In this document: piece after piece, positions 56,484-64,000 of the stretch
How positions within the stretch are numbered: the stretch's first letter is position 1
Layout of the letters: every line of letters begins with the position of its first letter
NCBI RefSeq assembly: GCF_003339685.1
Contig: NZ_QPKI01000014.1
Coordinates: forward strand, 28,242-92,241
Origin: Halomonas sp. DQ26W
GTDB taxonomy: Bacteria; Pseudomonadota; Gammaproteobacteria; Pseudomonadales; Halomonadaceae
DNA length: 64,000 nt
Reading direction: 5' to 3'
Program-made: the position numbers and the translations under genes
Notes under the pieces: generated by a model
The model's input: the letters and a program-made list of their open reading frames with translations, nothing else
Database searches by the model: none
What the model was told of the DNA's origin: nothing

Positions 56484-58931
56484 ATGAGCAATAGCTTGCC
56501 GAGCTCGGCACGCGTAGTGATCGTGGGGGGTGGCGTCATTGGCTGCAGCGTTGCCTACCACCTCACCAAACTGGGCATTCGCGATATCGTGCTGCTGGAG
56601 CGCAAGTCGCTCACCTGCGGCACTACCTGGCATGCGGCCGGCCTGGTGCCGACCTTGCGCGCCACCTACCGGATGAGCATGTTGGCCAGCTACAGCGCGG
56701 ACCTTTACGAACGCTTGAGCGCCGAAACCGGCCAGGCCACTGGATTCGTTCGCAACGGTTCGCTGAGCATCGCGACCCACCAGGAGCGCTTCACCGAACT
56801 CAAGCGTGGCGCTTCCATGGCCAAGCTCTGCGGGTTTCCCTGCGAGGTGGTAAGCCCCGATGAGGCAAAGGCGCTCTGGCCCCTGATGGATATCGACGAC
56901 ATCGTCGGTGGCATCCACCTGCCGCTCGATGGCATCGTCAATCCCGTCGACGTGACTCAGGCCCTGGCCAGGGGCGCGCGCCTGGGCGGAGCACGCATCT
57001 TCGAGAACACCCCTGTCGTCGACATCAAGGCGGCGCACGGCAAAGCCGCCGGGGTGATCACTGAATCGGGCGAGATCGACGCCGAATTCGTGGTCAATTG
57101 TTCCGGTATGTGGGCCCGTGGGTTCGGGAAGAAAGCCGGAGTCAACGTGCCGCTCCACGCCGCTGAACACTACTATGTCGTTACCGAAAGTATGCCGGAC
57201 CTGGCAGCACAGCTGCCAACCCTGCGGGACCTCGATGGCTGCAACTACTTCAAGACCGAAGCCGGCAAGCTGTTGATCGGCACCTTCGAACCGAATGCCC
57301 AGCCCTGGGGGCACCAGGGGATCCCGGACAGTTTCAGCTTCGATGAGCTTCCGCCGGACCTCGACCACCTGGAACCTTACCTGGAAGCGGCCATGCGCCG
57401 CGTTCCCGCCCTGGCAAACCTCGGGCTACAGGTTGTGTTCAATGGTCCCGAGAGCTTCACGCCCGACGATCGCTACCATCTCGGTGAAGCGCCTGAACTG
57501 CGCAACTACTTTGTTGCAGCCGGCTTCAACTCGGTGGGCATTCAGTCTGCCGGGGGCGCCGGCAAGGTGCTCGCCGAATGGATTGCCAGGGGACACGCCC
57601 CCATGGACCTGTGGGAGGTGGATATACGCCGCAACCAGCCATTTCAGGGAAATGCCGAGTACCTCTATGACCGCACACGGGAAGGACTCGGCTTGCTCTA
57701 CGCCATGCATTGGCCCTATCGGCAGTTCGAGACGGCGCGCAACGTCCGCAGAAGCATCCTGCATGAGCGCCTAGCGGGAGCCAATGCCTGCTTCGGCGAG
57801 GTCGCCGGATGGGAGCGGGCAAATTTCTTCGCCCCGAATAGCGAAAAGGCAGAATACCGCTACAGCTGGGGCAAGCAGAACTGGTTCGAATGGTCGGCGG
57901 CGGAACATATGGCCGTTCGCGAACGCGTCGGCCTCTTCGACCAGAGCTCCTTCACCAAGCTGATGGTGCAGGGGCGTGACGCCATGACGGTGCTGAACCG
58001 TATCTGCAGCAATGACATCGATGTCGAGCCGGGACGAATCGTCTATACCCAGTGGTTGAACGAACGAGGCGGTATCGAAGCTGACCTCACCGTAACCCGT
58101 CTCGAAACGAACAACTTCCTCATCGTCTCCGGAGCACCGACCCAGACCCGTGACCTGGACTGGCTGCGGCGCCATACGCCCGAAGAAGCGAACATGGTCA
58201 TAGCCGACGTGACCTCCTCGATGGCCGTGCTCGCCGTCATGGGCCCCGAGGCACGCAGCCTGCTCCAGCAACTCACCGGTGAAGACCTCACAAACCACGC
58301 GTTCCCCTTCGGCACCTCCAAGGAAATCGAGCTGGGTTACGCTCGTGTGCGCGCCTCCCGCATCACCTATGTCGGGGAACTGGGCTGGGAGCTCTACATA
58401 CCCACCGAGTTCGCTCCCGATGTCTTCGATCGTATCGTGGCTGCCGGCAAGACCTTCGACCTCAAGCTCTGCGGCTATCACGCCCTCAACTCGTTACGCA
58501 TCGAGAAGGGCTATCGCCACTTCGGACACGACATCGCCGAGGAGGATTCGCCACTGGAAGCCGGGCTCTCCTTTGCAGTGGCCTTCAACAAGCCCGGAGG
58601 CTTCATCGGCAGGGAGGCCCTCCAACAACAACAGGCAGAGGGGGTCAAAAAGCGAATGGTGCTGTTCCGGTTCCTGGATCCCGAGGCGACCAGCTACCAC
58701 GAAGAACCCATCTATCGTGACGGCGTGATTGTCGGTCGTACCACTTCGGGCATGTATGGCCATTACGTCGGCGGCAACGTTGCCATGGGCTATGTCGAGC
58801 ACGCAGACGGCGTGACACCGGAATGGATCAAGGAGGGCGATTACGAGATCGAAATCGCCATGCGACGCCACAAGGTCGAAGCCAGCCTGCGTGCGTTCCA
58901 TGATCCCGGCATGACACGCGTGAAAAGCTGA
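56484..58931 (+). CDS. FAD- and folate-dependent dimethylglycine/sarcosine dehydrogenase-like protein
   Basis: 815 residues. N-terminal FAD domain (VVIVGGGVIGCSVAYHLTKL, then CGTTWHAAGLVPTLRATYRM; the His of TWHAAG is the covalent FAD site in mammalian DMGDH and SarDH). The C-terminal half from about 430 is GcvT-like and binds tetrahydrofolate (HMAVRERVGLFDQSSFTKLM, GELGWELYIPTEFAPDVFD, GYHALNSLRIEKGYRHFGHD, SGMYGHYVGGNVAMGYVEH). Likely demethylates dimethylglycine, sarcosine or a related N-methyl amine with transfer of the C1 unit to THF. ATG 56484 follows GGGGGAA. It is downstream of tRNA-Pro and its own promoter. Confidence 0.87.
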   Translation: MSNSLPSSARVVIVGGGVIGCSVAYHLTKLGIRDIVLLERKSLTCGTTWHAAGLVPTLRATYRMSMLASYSADLYERLSAETGQATGFVRNGSLSIATHQERFTELKRGASMAKLCGFPCEVVSPDEAKALWPLMDIDDIVGGIHLPLDGIVNPVDVTQALARGARLGGARIFENTPVVDIKAAHGKAAGVITESGEIDAEFVVNCSGMWARGFGKKAGVNVPLHAAEHYYVVTESMPDLAAQLPTLRDLDGCNYFKTEAGKLLIGTFEPNAQPWGHQGIPDSFSFDELPPDLDHLEPYLEAAMRRVPALANLGLQVVFNGPESFTPDDRYHLGEAPELRNYFVAAGFNSVGIQSAGGAGKVLAEWIARGHAPMDLWEVDIRRNQPFQGNAEYLYDRTREGLGLLYAMHWPYRQFETARNVRRSILHERLAGANACFGEVAGWERANFFAPNSEKAEYRYSWGKQNWFEWSAAEHMAVRERVGLFDQSSFTKLMVQGRDAMTVLNRICSNDIDVEPGRIVYTQWLNERGGIEADLTVTRLETNNFLIVSGAPTQTRDLDWLRRHTPEEANMVIADVTSSMAVLAVMGPEARSLLQQLTGEDLTNHAFPFGTSKEIELGYARVRASRITYVGELGWELYIPTEFAPDVFDRIVAAGKTFDLKLCGYHALNSLRIEKGYRHFGHDIAEEDSPLEAGLSFAVAFNKPGGFIGREALQQQQAEGVKKRMVLFRFLDPEATSYHEEPIYRDGVIVGRTTSGMYGHYVGGNVAMGYVEHADGVTPEWIKEGDYEIEIAMRRHKVEASLRAFHDPGMTRVKS

Positions 58932-59067
58932 AGCTCGAGCCACTTGATCTGCTGATTGACCGCGGCTGGCCCATGCTCAGCTCTTGCGCCGCCTTCGAAA
59001 AACCCAGGTGCCGTCCTGCCGCTTCGAAGGTTCTGACCCAGTTGGGATGCGGATTCTGTAGTAGCAT
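58932..59067 (-). pseudogene. LysR-family regulator remnant, frameshifted and truncated
   Basis: From ATG 59067 the minus strand reads MLLQNPHPNWVRTFEAAGRH, LGFSKAAQELSMGQP, the N-terminal helix-turn-helix of a GcvA-like LysR protein. After GQP the frame breaks. Reading one base differently restores AVNQQIKWLELQL, the expected continuation, which points to a one-base deletion near 58983. The remnant ends at the DMGDH-like gene stop; the rest of a 300-residue gene is missing. It was probably the old regulator of a neighbouring gene. Confidence 0.7.
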
Positions 59068-59120
59068 GGGCTGTCTGGCGTCACCTCGTCGCTCCACCGA
59101 AACGAGCACAAGGACTCCAC

Positions 59121-60215
59121 ATGCCCCTGACCCAGCCTGACGCCCTCCTAGCCATCCAGGCGAGTCTCGCCGACACATCCTGGGCCGACGAGCCGCTGCT
59201 ACCCATGGAAGACAGCGGCCTTGCCCACGCGCATTTACGCCTGGGCGAAAGTGGCTGGCTGCTGCGCATTCCCAAGCAGAGCCAGATGGGCCTCGAGCCC
59301 AAGGCTCACCTGACCTATGAGTCCACCTGCTTTGCCCGCGCCGCGCCCAGTGGCGTGACGCCCACAATGGCCGAGAGCCTGCCGCTCTGCCCCGCACTGC
59401 CCCGTGGCGCCCTGGTGGTCAAGGCCATCGAAGGGCGTAGCGCATCGCTTCCCGGAGACCTACCCGCGCTGATGCGCAGCCTGGCGGCGATCCATCGCCT
59501 GCCGCTTCCCGCCTCGGCCGAGTGCGTCCCCCTCCTGGCCCCCCGCGATCCACTGGTGTCGATGTATCGAGAGGTGCTGGACCAGGCACAATACTTGGCC
59601 GATGCCGACCTGGAGCCCGAAGCCGAACAGGGGATTCGTCACGAACTGGCACAATTTTCCGCCTCCATCGAGACGCCTCAGCGCCCTGCAAAACGATTGA
59701 TCACCTTCGATGCCCACCCCGGCAATTTCCTGATCGATGTCGACGGTAAGGCCTGGATGGTCGACCTGGAGAAAGCCCGCTACAGCTACCCCGGCTTCGA
59801 CCTGGCGCATGCCACCCTCTATACATCGACCACCTGGGACATCAACAGCCACGCCGTGCTCGATAGCGATGCCATTGTTGCCGCCTACGCCGCCTGGGAA
59901 CGGGAAATGGGCTGCACGGGCCGCGACCAGCGCCACTGGCACCTGCCGCTGCGCCGCGCCATGTGGCTGTGGTCGGTCACCTGGTGTGCAAAGTGGCAGG
60001 TGACCTCCGGGGCGCCACCCTTGAGCGAAGCCCGTGGGCAGGAGTGGTCGCGACAGCATAATAGTGAAGCGCTCAATGCCCACGTTCAGGACCGCGTGGC
60101 ACACTACCTCTCTCCACCGGTGGTCAGGCGCATGGGCGAGGAATTCCAGTCTCTCGTCGCGGCCTTCGCCGACGGTTCCGGCACGGCAACCCAGCGCAGT
60201 GACGACCTAGAGTAG
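59121..60215 (+). CDS. Aminoglycoside phosphotransferase (APH)/choline kinase-fold protein
   Basis: 364 residues. The C-lobe carries the kinase-like metal site: RLITFDAHPGNFLIDVDGKA (HxGN, with FDAH in place of HGDxH) and WMVDLEKARYSYPGFDLAHA (DxE). N-lobe: HAHLRLGESGWLLRIPKQSQ and LVVKAIEGRS. APH-family small-molecule kinases include choline, homoserine and methylthioribose kinases as well as drug-modifying enzymes, so substrate is open. It is 8 bp from the glycosyltransferase gene and reads as the first gene of a three-gene operon. ATG 59121. Confidence 0.75.
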   Translation: MPLTQPDALLAIQASLADTSWADEPLLPMEDSGLAHAHLRLGESGWLLRIPKQSQMGLEPKAHLTYESTCFARAAPSGVTPTMAESLPLCPALPRGALVVKAIEGRSASLPGDLPALMRSLAAIHRLPLPASAECVPLLAPRDPLVSMYREVLDQAQYLADADLEPEAEQGIRHELAQFSASIETPQRPAKRLITFDAHPGNFLIDVDGKAWMVDLEKARYSYPGFDLAHATLYTSTTWDINSHAVLDSDAIVAAYAAWEREMGCTGRDQRHWHLPLRRAMWLWSVTWCAKWQVTSGAPPLSEARGQEWSRQHNSEALNAHVQDRVAHYLSPPVVRRMGEEFQSLVAAFADGSGTATQRSDDLE

Positions 60216-60222
60216 AGACGCC

Positions 60223-60912
60223 ATGCCCCAGCCCGCTCTGAGCGTGATCATCCCAACCCTCAACGAAGCCGCGACGCTTGTTGCACGGCTCGAACGCCTG
60301 CTCGGCCTGTGGGTGTGCGGTGTCGAAATCATCATTGTCGATGGCGGCAGCCAGGATGAAACGGTGGTCATGGCCAACCGCGTAGCCACTCGCGTCATAG
60401 AGAGCCCACCGGGGCGCGCCGTGCAGATGAATGCGGGAGCCCGCGCCGCCACTGCCAGCCATCTGCTGTTCCTGCATGCCGACACCCAGCTGCCGCGGCG
60501 GGCCGACCGCCTGATCGACGCGGCCCTGGCCGGGCGCCATCACTGGGGACGCTTCGACATCCGCCTTGAAGGTCGCCACCCCATGCTGCCGGTGATCGCC
60601 ACTGCCATGAACTGGCGCTCGCGCCTTACCGGCATCGCCACCGGCGACCAGGCGCTCTTCATGACTCGCAGCGCTTTCGAAGAGGTCGGCGGGTTTCCCG
60701 ACCAACCCCTGATGGAAGACATCGCGCTTACACAACGTCTCAAGCGACTTTCACCCCCAGCCTGCCTGCGCCAGCGGGCAAGCAGCTCGGGGCGGCGCTG
60801 GGAGCACCACGGCGCCTGGCCAACCATCCTGCTGATGTGGTGGCTGCGCTATCGCTACTGGCGCGGCGAGGCGCCCGAGCAGTTGGCCAGGGTCTACCGC
60901 GATGTGCGCTGA
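60223..60912 (+). CDS. Family 2 glycosyltransferase, selenodomain-associated type (TIGR04283-like)
   Basis: 229 residues. GT-A fold: ALSVIIPTLNEAATLVARLE, VEIIIVDGGSQDETVVMANR (nucleotide-sugar DGGSxD), GRAVQMNAGARAATASHLLF, FLHADTQLPRRADRLI (DxD-like HAD), FMTRSAFEEVGGFPDQPLME (FxxVGGF). QMNAGA plus LHADT is what I recall for TIGR04283. The acceptor is not known. The start overlaps nothing; ends 11 bases inside the next gene. Confidence 0.8.
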   Translation: MPQPALSVIIPTLNEAATLVARLERLLGLWVCGVEIIIVDGGSQDETVVMANRVATRVIESPPGRAVQMNAGARAATASHLLFLHADTQLPRRADRLIDAALAGRHHWGRFDIRLEGRHPMLPVIATAMNWRSRLTGIATGDQALFMTRSAFEEVGGFPDQPLMEDIALTQRLKRLSPPACLRQRASSSGRRWEHHGAWPTILLMWWLRYRYWRGEAPEQLARVYRDVR

Positions 60913-61537
60913 CGTTACGCTCGCGGTGCTGGCCAAGGCGCCACTGCCCGGCAAGGCAAAGACCCGCTTGATACCGGCACTGGGAGCCGAAGGCGCCGCA
61001 CAGCTGCATGCCAGGCTGGTACGTCATACCCTGGCCACTGCCCTTGCCACCACCTCGCGAGTCACCCTATGGACCGCACTCGAGCATCATCACCCGCTGT
61101 TTCTTGCACTAAGCGAAGACCATCAGATAGATATGCAGCCCCAGCCGGATGGTGACCTGGGCCAGCGGATGCACCACGCCCTGGCCACCGTGACAGGACC
61201 CGGACTAGTCATCGGCACCGACTGTCCGGTCCTGACACCGGAACTACTGCACCGCTGCCACGCCGCACTCAGCGAATCTGACGTGGTCTGCCTGCCGGCA
61301 GAGGATGGCGGCTATGGCCTGATCGCCATGCGCCGCGCCGAAGCCCGGCTTTTCACAGGCATCGACTGGGGTACCGATCGAGTGATGTCCCAGACCGCCC
61401 ATGCTGCTGCCGCCCTGGGGTTGCGATTACGCTGCCTGGATACGGTCTGGGATATTGACCGGCCAGAAGACCTGGCACGACTGGCGACCCACAGCCCCGA
61501 ACTGCTCACCGGCTCGCCCACGACACACGGCCAGTGA
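60902..61537 (+). CDS. DUF2064 / TIGR04282-like nucleotidyl- or glycosyltransferase
   Basis: 211 residues: LAVLAKAPLPGKAKTRLIPA, LGAEGAAQLHARLVRHTLAT, QPDGDLGQRMHHALATVTGP, LVIGTDCPVLTPELLHRCHA, VVCLPAEDGGYGLIAMRRAE. This is the DUF2064 fold, similar to MobA/CofC nucleotidyltransferases, and usually paired with the TIGR04283 partner. It overlaps the previous gene by 11 bases, so the two are coupled. Product unknown; in some bacteria the pair takes part in arsenosugar or related small-glycoconjugate synthesis (family knowledge, not seen here). Confidence 0.8.
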   Translation: MCADVTLAVLAKAPLPGKAKTRLIPALGAEGAAQLHARLVRHTLATALATTSRVTLWTALEHHHPLFLALSEDHQIDMQPQPDGDLGQRMHHALATVTGPGLVIGTDCPVLTPELLHRCHAALSESDVVCLPAEDGGYGLIAMRRAEARLFTGIDWGTDRVMSQTAHAAAALGLRLRCLDTVWDIDRPEDLARLATHSPELLTGSPTTHGQ

Positions 61538-61772
61538 ACACGTCCTGCCTCACCCCAGGTGACGGCAATTTCCTACAACAAACCCCTTCCTTGCCCTGCA
61601 TCTTCATGATGACACCGCACCCACGGCGCAATCTTGGCTACCCTTACTGACAGGAACCCGCTGATAGCGAGTTTCAGCATCACGCGTCTGCTGCCAAACG
61701 CCACTACTATCCATACAGAAAGTGAGTGCAAACAGCGGGAAGCGCACACCAGCCAAATACATGGAGGTCAGC

Positions 61773-61937
61773 ATGAAGAGGATTCTCGAGCATGCAGCAG
61801 CCTGGCTATTACGTGCCATGGAGAGCCACGAAACCCAACAGCCGCAGCAACACGCCTGGTCCTGCTATCGGGCAAACCGCAACCACCCACCAGGCGACAA
61901 TCGACGCCACCCAACGGCCACCACCGACATGCCCTAG
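61773..61937 (+). CDS. Possible small protein, 54 residues
   Basis: MKRILEHAAAWLLRAMESHE then a Gln/Pro/His/Arg-rich tail. GGAGGTC lies 5 nt upstream of ATG 61773, the main reason to list it. No family recognised. It could be a real short gene or chance in a low-complexity region between the DUF2064 gene and the CAP-domain gene. Confidence 0.35.
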   Translation: MKRILEHAAAWLLRAMESHETQQPQQHAWSCYRANRNHPPGDNRRHPTATTDMP

Positions 61938-62173
61938 TAGTCTGTCGAATTTGACCAATTTTCACGAAGAATTGGGATTTCGAGACACATTTATCGATCT
62001 GACGAGGCGATTAGTCCGCTATTATTTAACGAATCAGATCAAATGAAATTGGCCCAAAGACCGGATCTCACAGCAGATCAGCATTAAGTCCAACAGGCTC
62101 CCAGTCTACGTGGCATCTGGCCGACACCCAGCCACTGATAACACCTGCGATACCAATGCCAGAGGAAGGCACC
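61938..62173. other. Gene-free stretch containing an AT-rich segment
   Basis: From about 61940 to 62050 the sequence is AT-rich (for example ATTATTTAACGAATCAGATC) unlike its neighbours, and an out-of-frame peptide LTNFHEELGFRDTFIDLTRR can be read across it. No terminal inverted repeat was identified. It may be the remnant of an inserted element or the promoter of the CAP gene. Confidence 0.35.
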
Positions 62174-62677
62174 ATGCATAACCCCAAACTCCCGGGCACA
62201 CTAGTGCTATTGAGCTTCGTCGGTACCGGCCCCCTGCACGCCGGCGACTGCAAACCGAATGACCAACAACAGGCAATGCTGGACCGCGTGAACGAAATAC
62301 GTAGCGAAGCACGCCAATGCGGCGACGAAACACTCGAGGCGGCAGAGCCCCTGGCCTGGAGCTGTCGCCTGGCAGAGGCCGCCGAGACACATTCGCGAGA
62401 CATGGCGGAAAACGAATTCTTCGCCCATACCGATGAAGACGATGTGGGCGTGAACGAGCGAGTGAACGAAACCGGCTACGACTGGATGGCGGTCGGAGAG
62501 AATATCGCCGCTGGCCAAGCCGATGTCGACTCGGTCATCGAAGGCTGGCTCTCAAGCCCTGGCCACTGCGCCAATATGATGAGCGATGAATTCACCGAGA
62601 TGGGAGCGGCCGTCGTCGAAGTGGATGGATCGGACTACTCCCCCTTCTGGACGCAAGTCTTCGGCCGACCACGATGA
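62174..62677 (+). CDS. Secreted CAP/SCP-domain protein
   Basis: 167 residues with a signal peptide (TLVLLSFVGTGPLHAGDC). CAP domain: MLDRVNEIRSEARQCGDETL, LAEAAETHSRDMAENEFFAH (conserved His, His), VGENIAAGQADVDSVIEGWL (GENIA), SSPGHCANMMSDEFTEMGAA (GHCxNM), PFWTQVFGRP. Cysteines at about 26, 54, 69 and 131 suggest disulfides. Bacterial CAP proteins are secreted and of diverse, mostly unproven, function. ATG 62174 with AGGAAGG upstream. Confidence 0.88.
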   Translation: MHNPKLPGTLVLLSFVGTGPLHAGDCKPNDQQQAMLDRVNEIRSEARQCGDETLEAAEPLAWSCRLAEAAETHSRDMAENEFFAHTDEDDVGVNERVNETGYDWMAVGENIAAGQADVDSVIEGWLSSPGHCANMMSDEFTEMGAAVVEVDGSDYSPFWTQVFGRPR

Positions 62678-62693
62678 GTACAATACTAACAAC

Positions 62694-62853
62694 CTCCGCC
62701 AAGGCGCCTACCGGCGCCAGTCGCGATGCGAAGTCGGAGCGCCGAACCGAGCGCTCCAACAGCGACACTCTCCACCACCGCTAACCAAACTGTTGTAGGA
62801 GAATTTTTAGATCACGACTGGAAGCCGAAGGACTCCCGGCGGTGTTGCCGATG
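62694..62853. repeat. Isolated REP/BIME copy, inverted orientation
   Basis: Reverse complement of the array unit: GGCGCCTACCGGCGCCAGTC then GCGCTCCAACAG, a diverged spacer, TGTTGTAGGAG, ATCACGACTGG, CTCCCGGCGGTGTTGCC. The half-1 loop is expanded (AAGTCGGAGCGCCGAACC). It lies between the CAP-domain and DUF3108-like genes, both plus strand. Confidence 0.8.
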
Positions 62854-63051
62854 CGAAGTCAGCTGGCTGGGACTTGCCTATACTCCGGTAGAGAAGGTCG
62901 GGTCGCAAATTTTTGCCAGGAAGCACTACAGGGGGCGGTCTCCACGATTTTCCAGCCAGTGGCTCCGTTTCTCCCGTTTTTTCTCGTTGACACCGCTTCA
63001 TTGGCAAGCGTGCTGCACCGCACCTTGCCCCCGGACCCTTGGAGAGATGCA

Positions 63052-63744
63052 ATGTACCTGTCTTACGTGCGAGCGATACTGATCGGCGTAGCCTTTTGCA
63101 CCGCCGGGGCCACCCTCGCAGAGACGTCGACGCCTCCGGCGTCTACGGTTCAAGAAGTTGAGGCTAGGGAGCTTTTCCCTCTGACCCCCGGTGAAAGCAC
63201 GTTTGAAGTGGTGGACGGAGACGGAGAGGGACGGCAAGTCGTGATGGAAGTGAGTTCCGCAGACGGTGAAGGCCGTTGGGAAGTTCGATTTGGAGACTAC
63301 AACATCCTCCATCTTTCCGAGCATCTAGATGGCAGCGTGCTGATCACCGGTTTAGACGTACTGACGGAAGGCCAGGCCGTGCTGTACGAGCCGCCCGTAG
63401 TACTGCTACCCAACAAAATTGTACCAGACCGGACATGGAGTGCCTCTGGCAGTGCTACGGTCATTAACAGAGAGACGCAAGAGGTTGTACACAAGGGTGA
63501 GTACCAGCACCGAGTCATGCCCATCACTCGAGAGCGGTACACGACCCAGGCTGGTGATTATGAAGGCTTCCTGGTGCCGATCGAGCAAACCATCGATCTT
63601 GAGGCTCAGGCGGTTATCCGGTTGTGGCTCGACCTCGGCTTCTTCCCCGGAAGAGGTCTGGTGAAGCGTTCGATGAAGTTCGTCGTCGATAAACCCATGT
63701 GGTTCGGATCGACTACACGGCGCACTGCAGAACTCGTCCGTTAG
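63052..63744 (+). CDS. Exported protein, DUF3108-like
   Basis: 230 residues with a signal peptide (ILIGVAFCTAGATLAETS). The rest is beta-rich: LFPLTPGESTFEVVDGDGEG, VLLPNKIVPDRTWSASGSAT, YTTQAGDYEGFLVPIEQTID, VIRLWLDLGFFPGRGLVKRS. The layout of a signal peptide, a P-x-x-W-x-x-x-G segment and a final W-l-a/F-p-G-h/r-V-k strand resembles DUF3108 periplasmic proteins; function unknown. ATG 63052 with GGAGAG upstream; the longer frame upstream lies in REP-derived sequence. Confidence 0.65.
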   Translation: MYLSYVRAILIGVAFCTAGATLAETSTPPASTVQEVEARELFPLTPGESTFEVVDGDGEGRQVVMEVSSADGEGRWEVRFGDYNILHLSEHLDGSVLITGLDVLTEGQAVLYEPPVVLLPNKIVPDRTWSASGSATVINRETQEVVHKGEYQHRVMPITRERYTTQAGDYEGFLVPIEQTIDLEAQAVIRLWLDLGFFPGRGLVKRSMKFVVDKPMWFGSTTRRTAELVR

Positions 63745-63880
63745 TGCCAGGTTCTGGGAGTTCAGGCAGTGAAGACCTGCCTTTGACAACCGGCTGCAGG
63801 AGAGACTTCCGGACGGCTACTTTAATCGAGAAGGTGATGGAGAAAAAACCGGAAAGGGAAAAGGAATAACGCCAGCAAAC

Positions 63881-64000
63881 GACCACCGCCAACGCCGGCG
63901 GCCTCCACCAAGGCGCCTACCGGCGCCAGTCGCGATGGAAACCAGCGCTCCAACAGCTGCCTTTTCCTGCCATAACAGGCGACTACCACCCTGTAGGAGA
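63881..64000. repeat. REP/BIME copy at the window edge, inverted orientation
   Basis: Reverse complement of the type-a unit (compare about 32497-32610): GACCACCGCCAACGCCGGCG, GGCGCCTACCGGCGCCAGTC, GCGCTCCAACAGCTGCC, TTTTCCTGCCATAACAGG, GACTACCACCCTGTAGGAGA. It runs to the last base and so continues beyond the window. Confidence 0.88.

Overview
The window reads as a chromosomal segment of a moderately halophilic gammaproteobacterium, most likely a Halomonas-type organism (Halomonadaceae). This rests on family recognition only: a Pseudomonas-like dgc/gbdR module for glycine betaine breakdown, BCCT and Na+-coupled transporters, a caa3-type oxidase cluster, RegBA, pheST-ihfA order, and abundant REP-like palindromes. 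Coding density is high, GC is high, and there is no prophage, plasmid backbone or CRISPR.

Layout. 1-9.5 kb (minus strand): the start of fdhA, then gbdR, an M19-type dipeptidase, a DUF5943 protein, dgcA, dgcB, etfA and etfB, the dimethylglycine demethylase branch of choline/betaine catabolism. 9.7-11.6 kb: redox two-component pair regB-regA behind a 12-bp tandem repeat. 11.8-20.8 kb: 3-hydroxybutyrate dehydrogenase, an orphan HybE-like protein, an inositol-phosphatase family enzyme, glutaredoxin, a DUF1338-like protein, scoAB with a divergent LysR regulator, an acyltransferase, a LysM/LytM lipoprotein and an AlkB-like dioxygenase. 20.7-28.5 kb: O-antigen ligase family protein, gcvT and a Na+/Ala-Gly symporter (minus) divergent from gcvH-gcvP (plus): glycine uptake and cleavage. 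28.5-31.1 kb: LysR regulator and nucleosidase ppnN. 31.1-33.1 kb: twelve tandem copies of a 162-176 bp unit made of two inverted REP-like palindromes. 33.1-42.5 kb: MioC-like flavodoxin, DUF2788, then thrS-infC-rpmI-rplT-pheS-pheT-ihfA and an OmpA-type lipoprotein. 42.7-52.6 kb: DUF2489, cysQ, and the aa3/caa3 oxidase structural, heme A and assembly genes. 52.7-64 kb: small helical protein, LrgAB pair, BCCT transporter, tRNA-Pro(GGG), a DMGDH/sarcosine dehydrogenase-like enzyme, a LysR remnant, a kinase-like gene with two selenodomain-associated transferases, a CAP-domain secreted protein, a secreted DUF3108-like protein, and REP copies at the right edge.

How it fits together: a BCCT carrier may import betaine-type solutes; dgcAB/EtfAB and the DMGDH-like flavoprotein strip methyl groups; FdhA removes formaldehyde; gcvTHP and AgcS handle glycine; RegBA and the caa3 oxidase concern redox balance and respiration. 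The most distinctive non-coding signals are the REP-unit array, a structured 100-bp repeat in two inverted copies with compensatory stem changes (7.1 and 11.7 kb), a thrS leader hairpin whose 7-nt loop copies a tRNA-Thr(GGU) anticodon loop, an inverted pair of perfect DnaA boxes (15.63 kb), and two regulatory palindromes near 34.0 kb. All calls come from reading the sequence without database searches.
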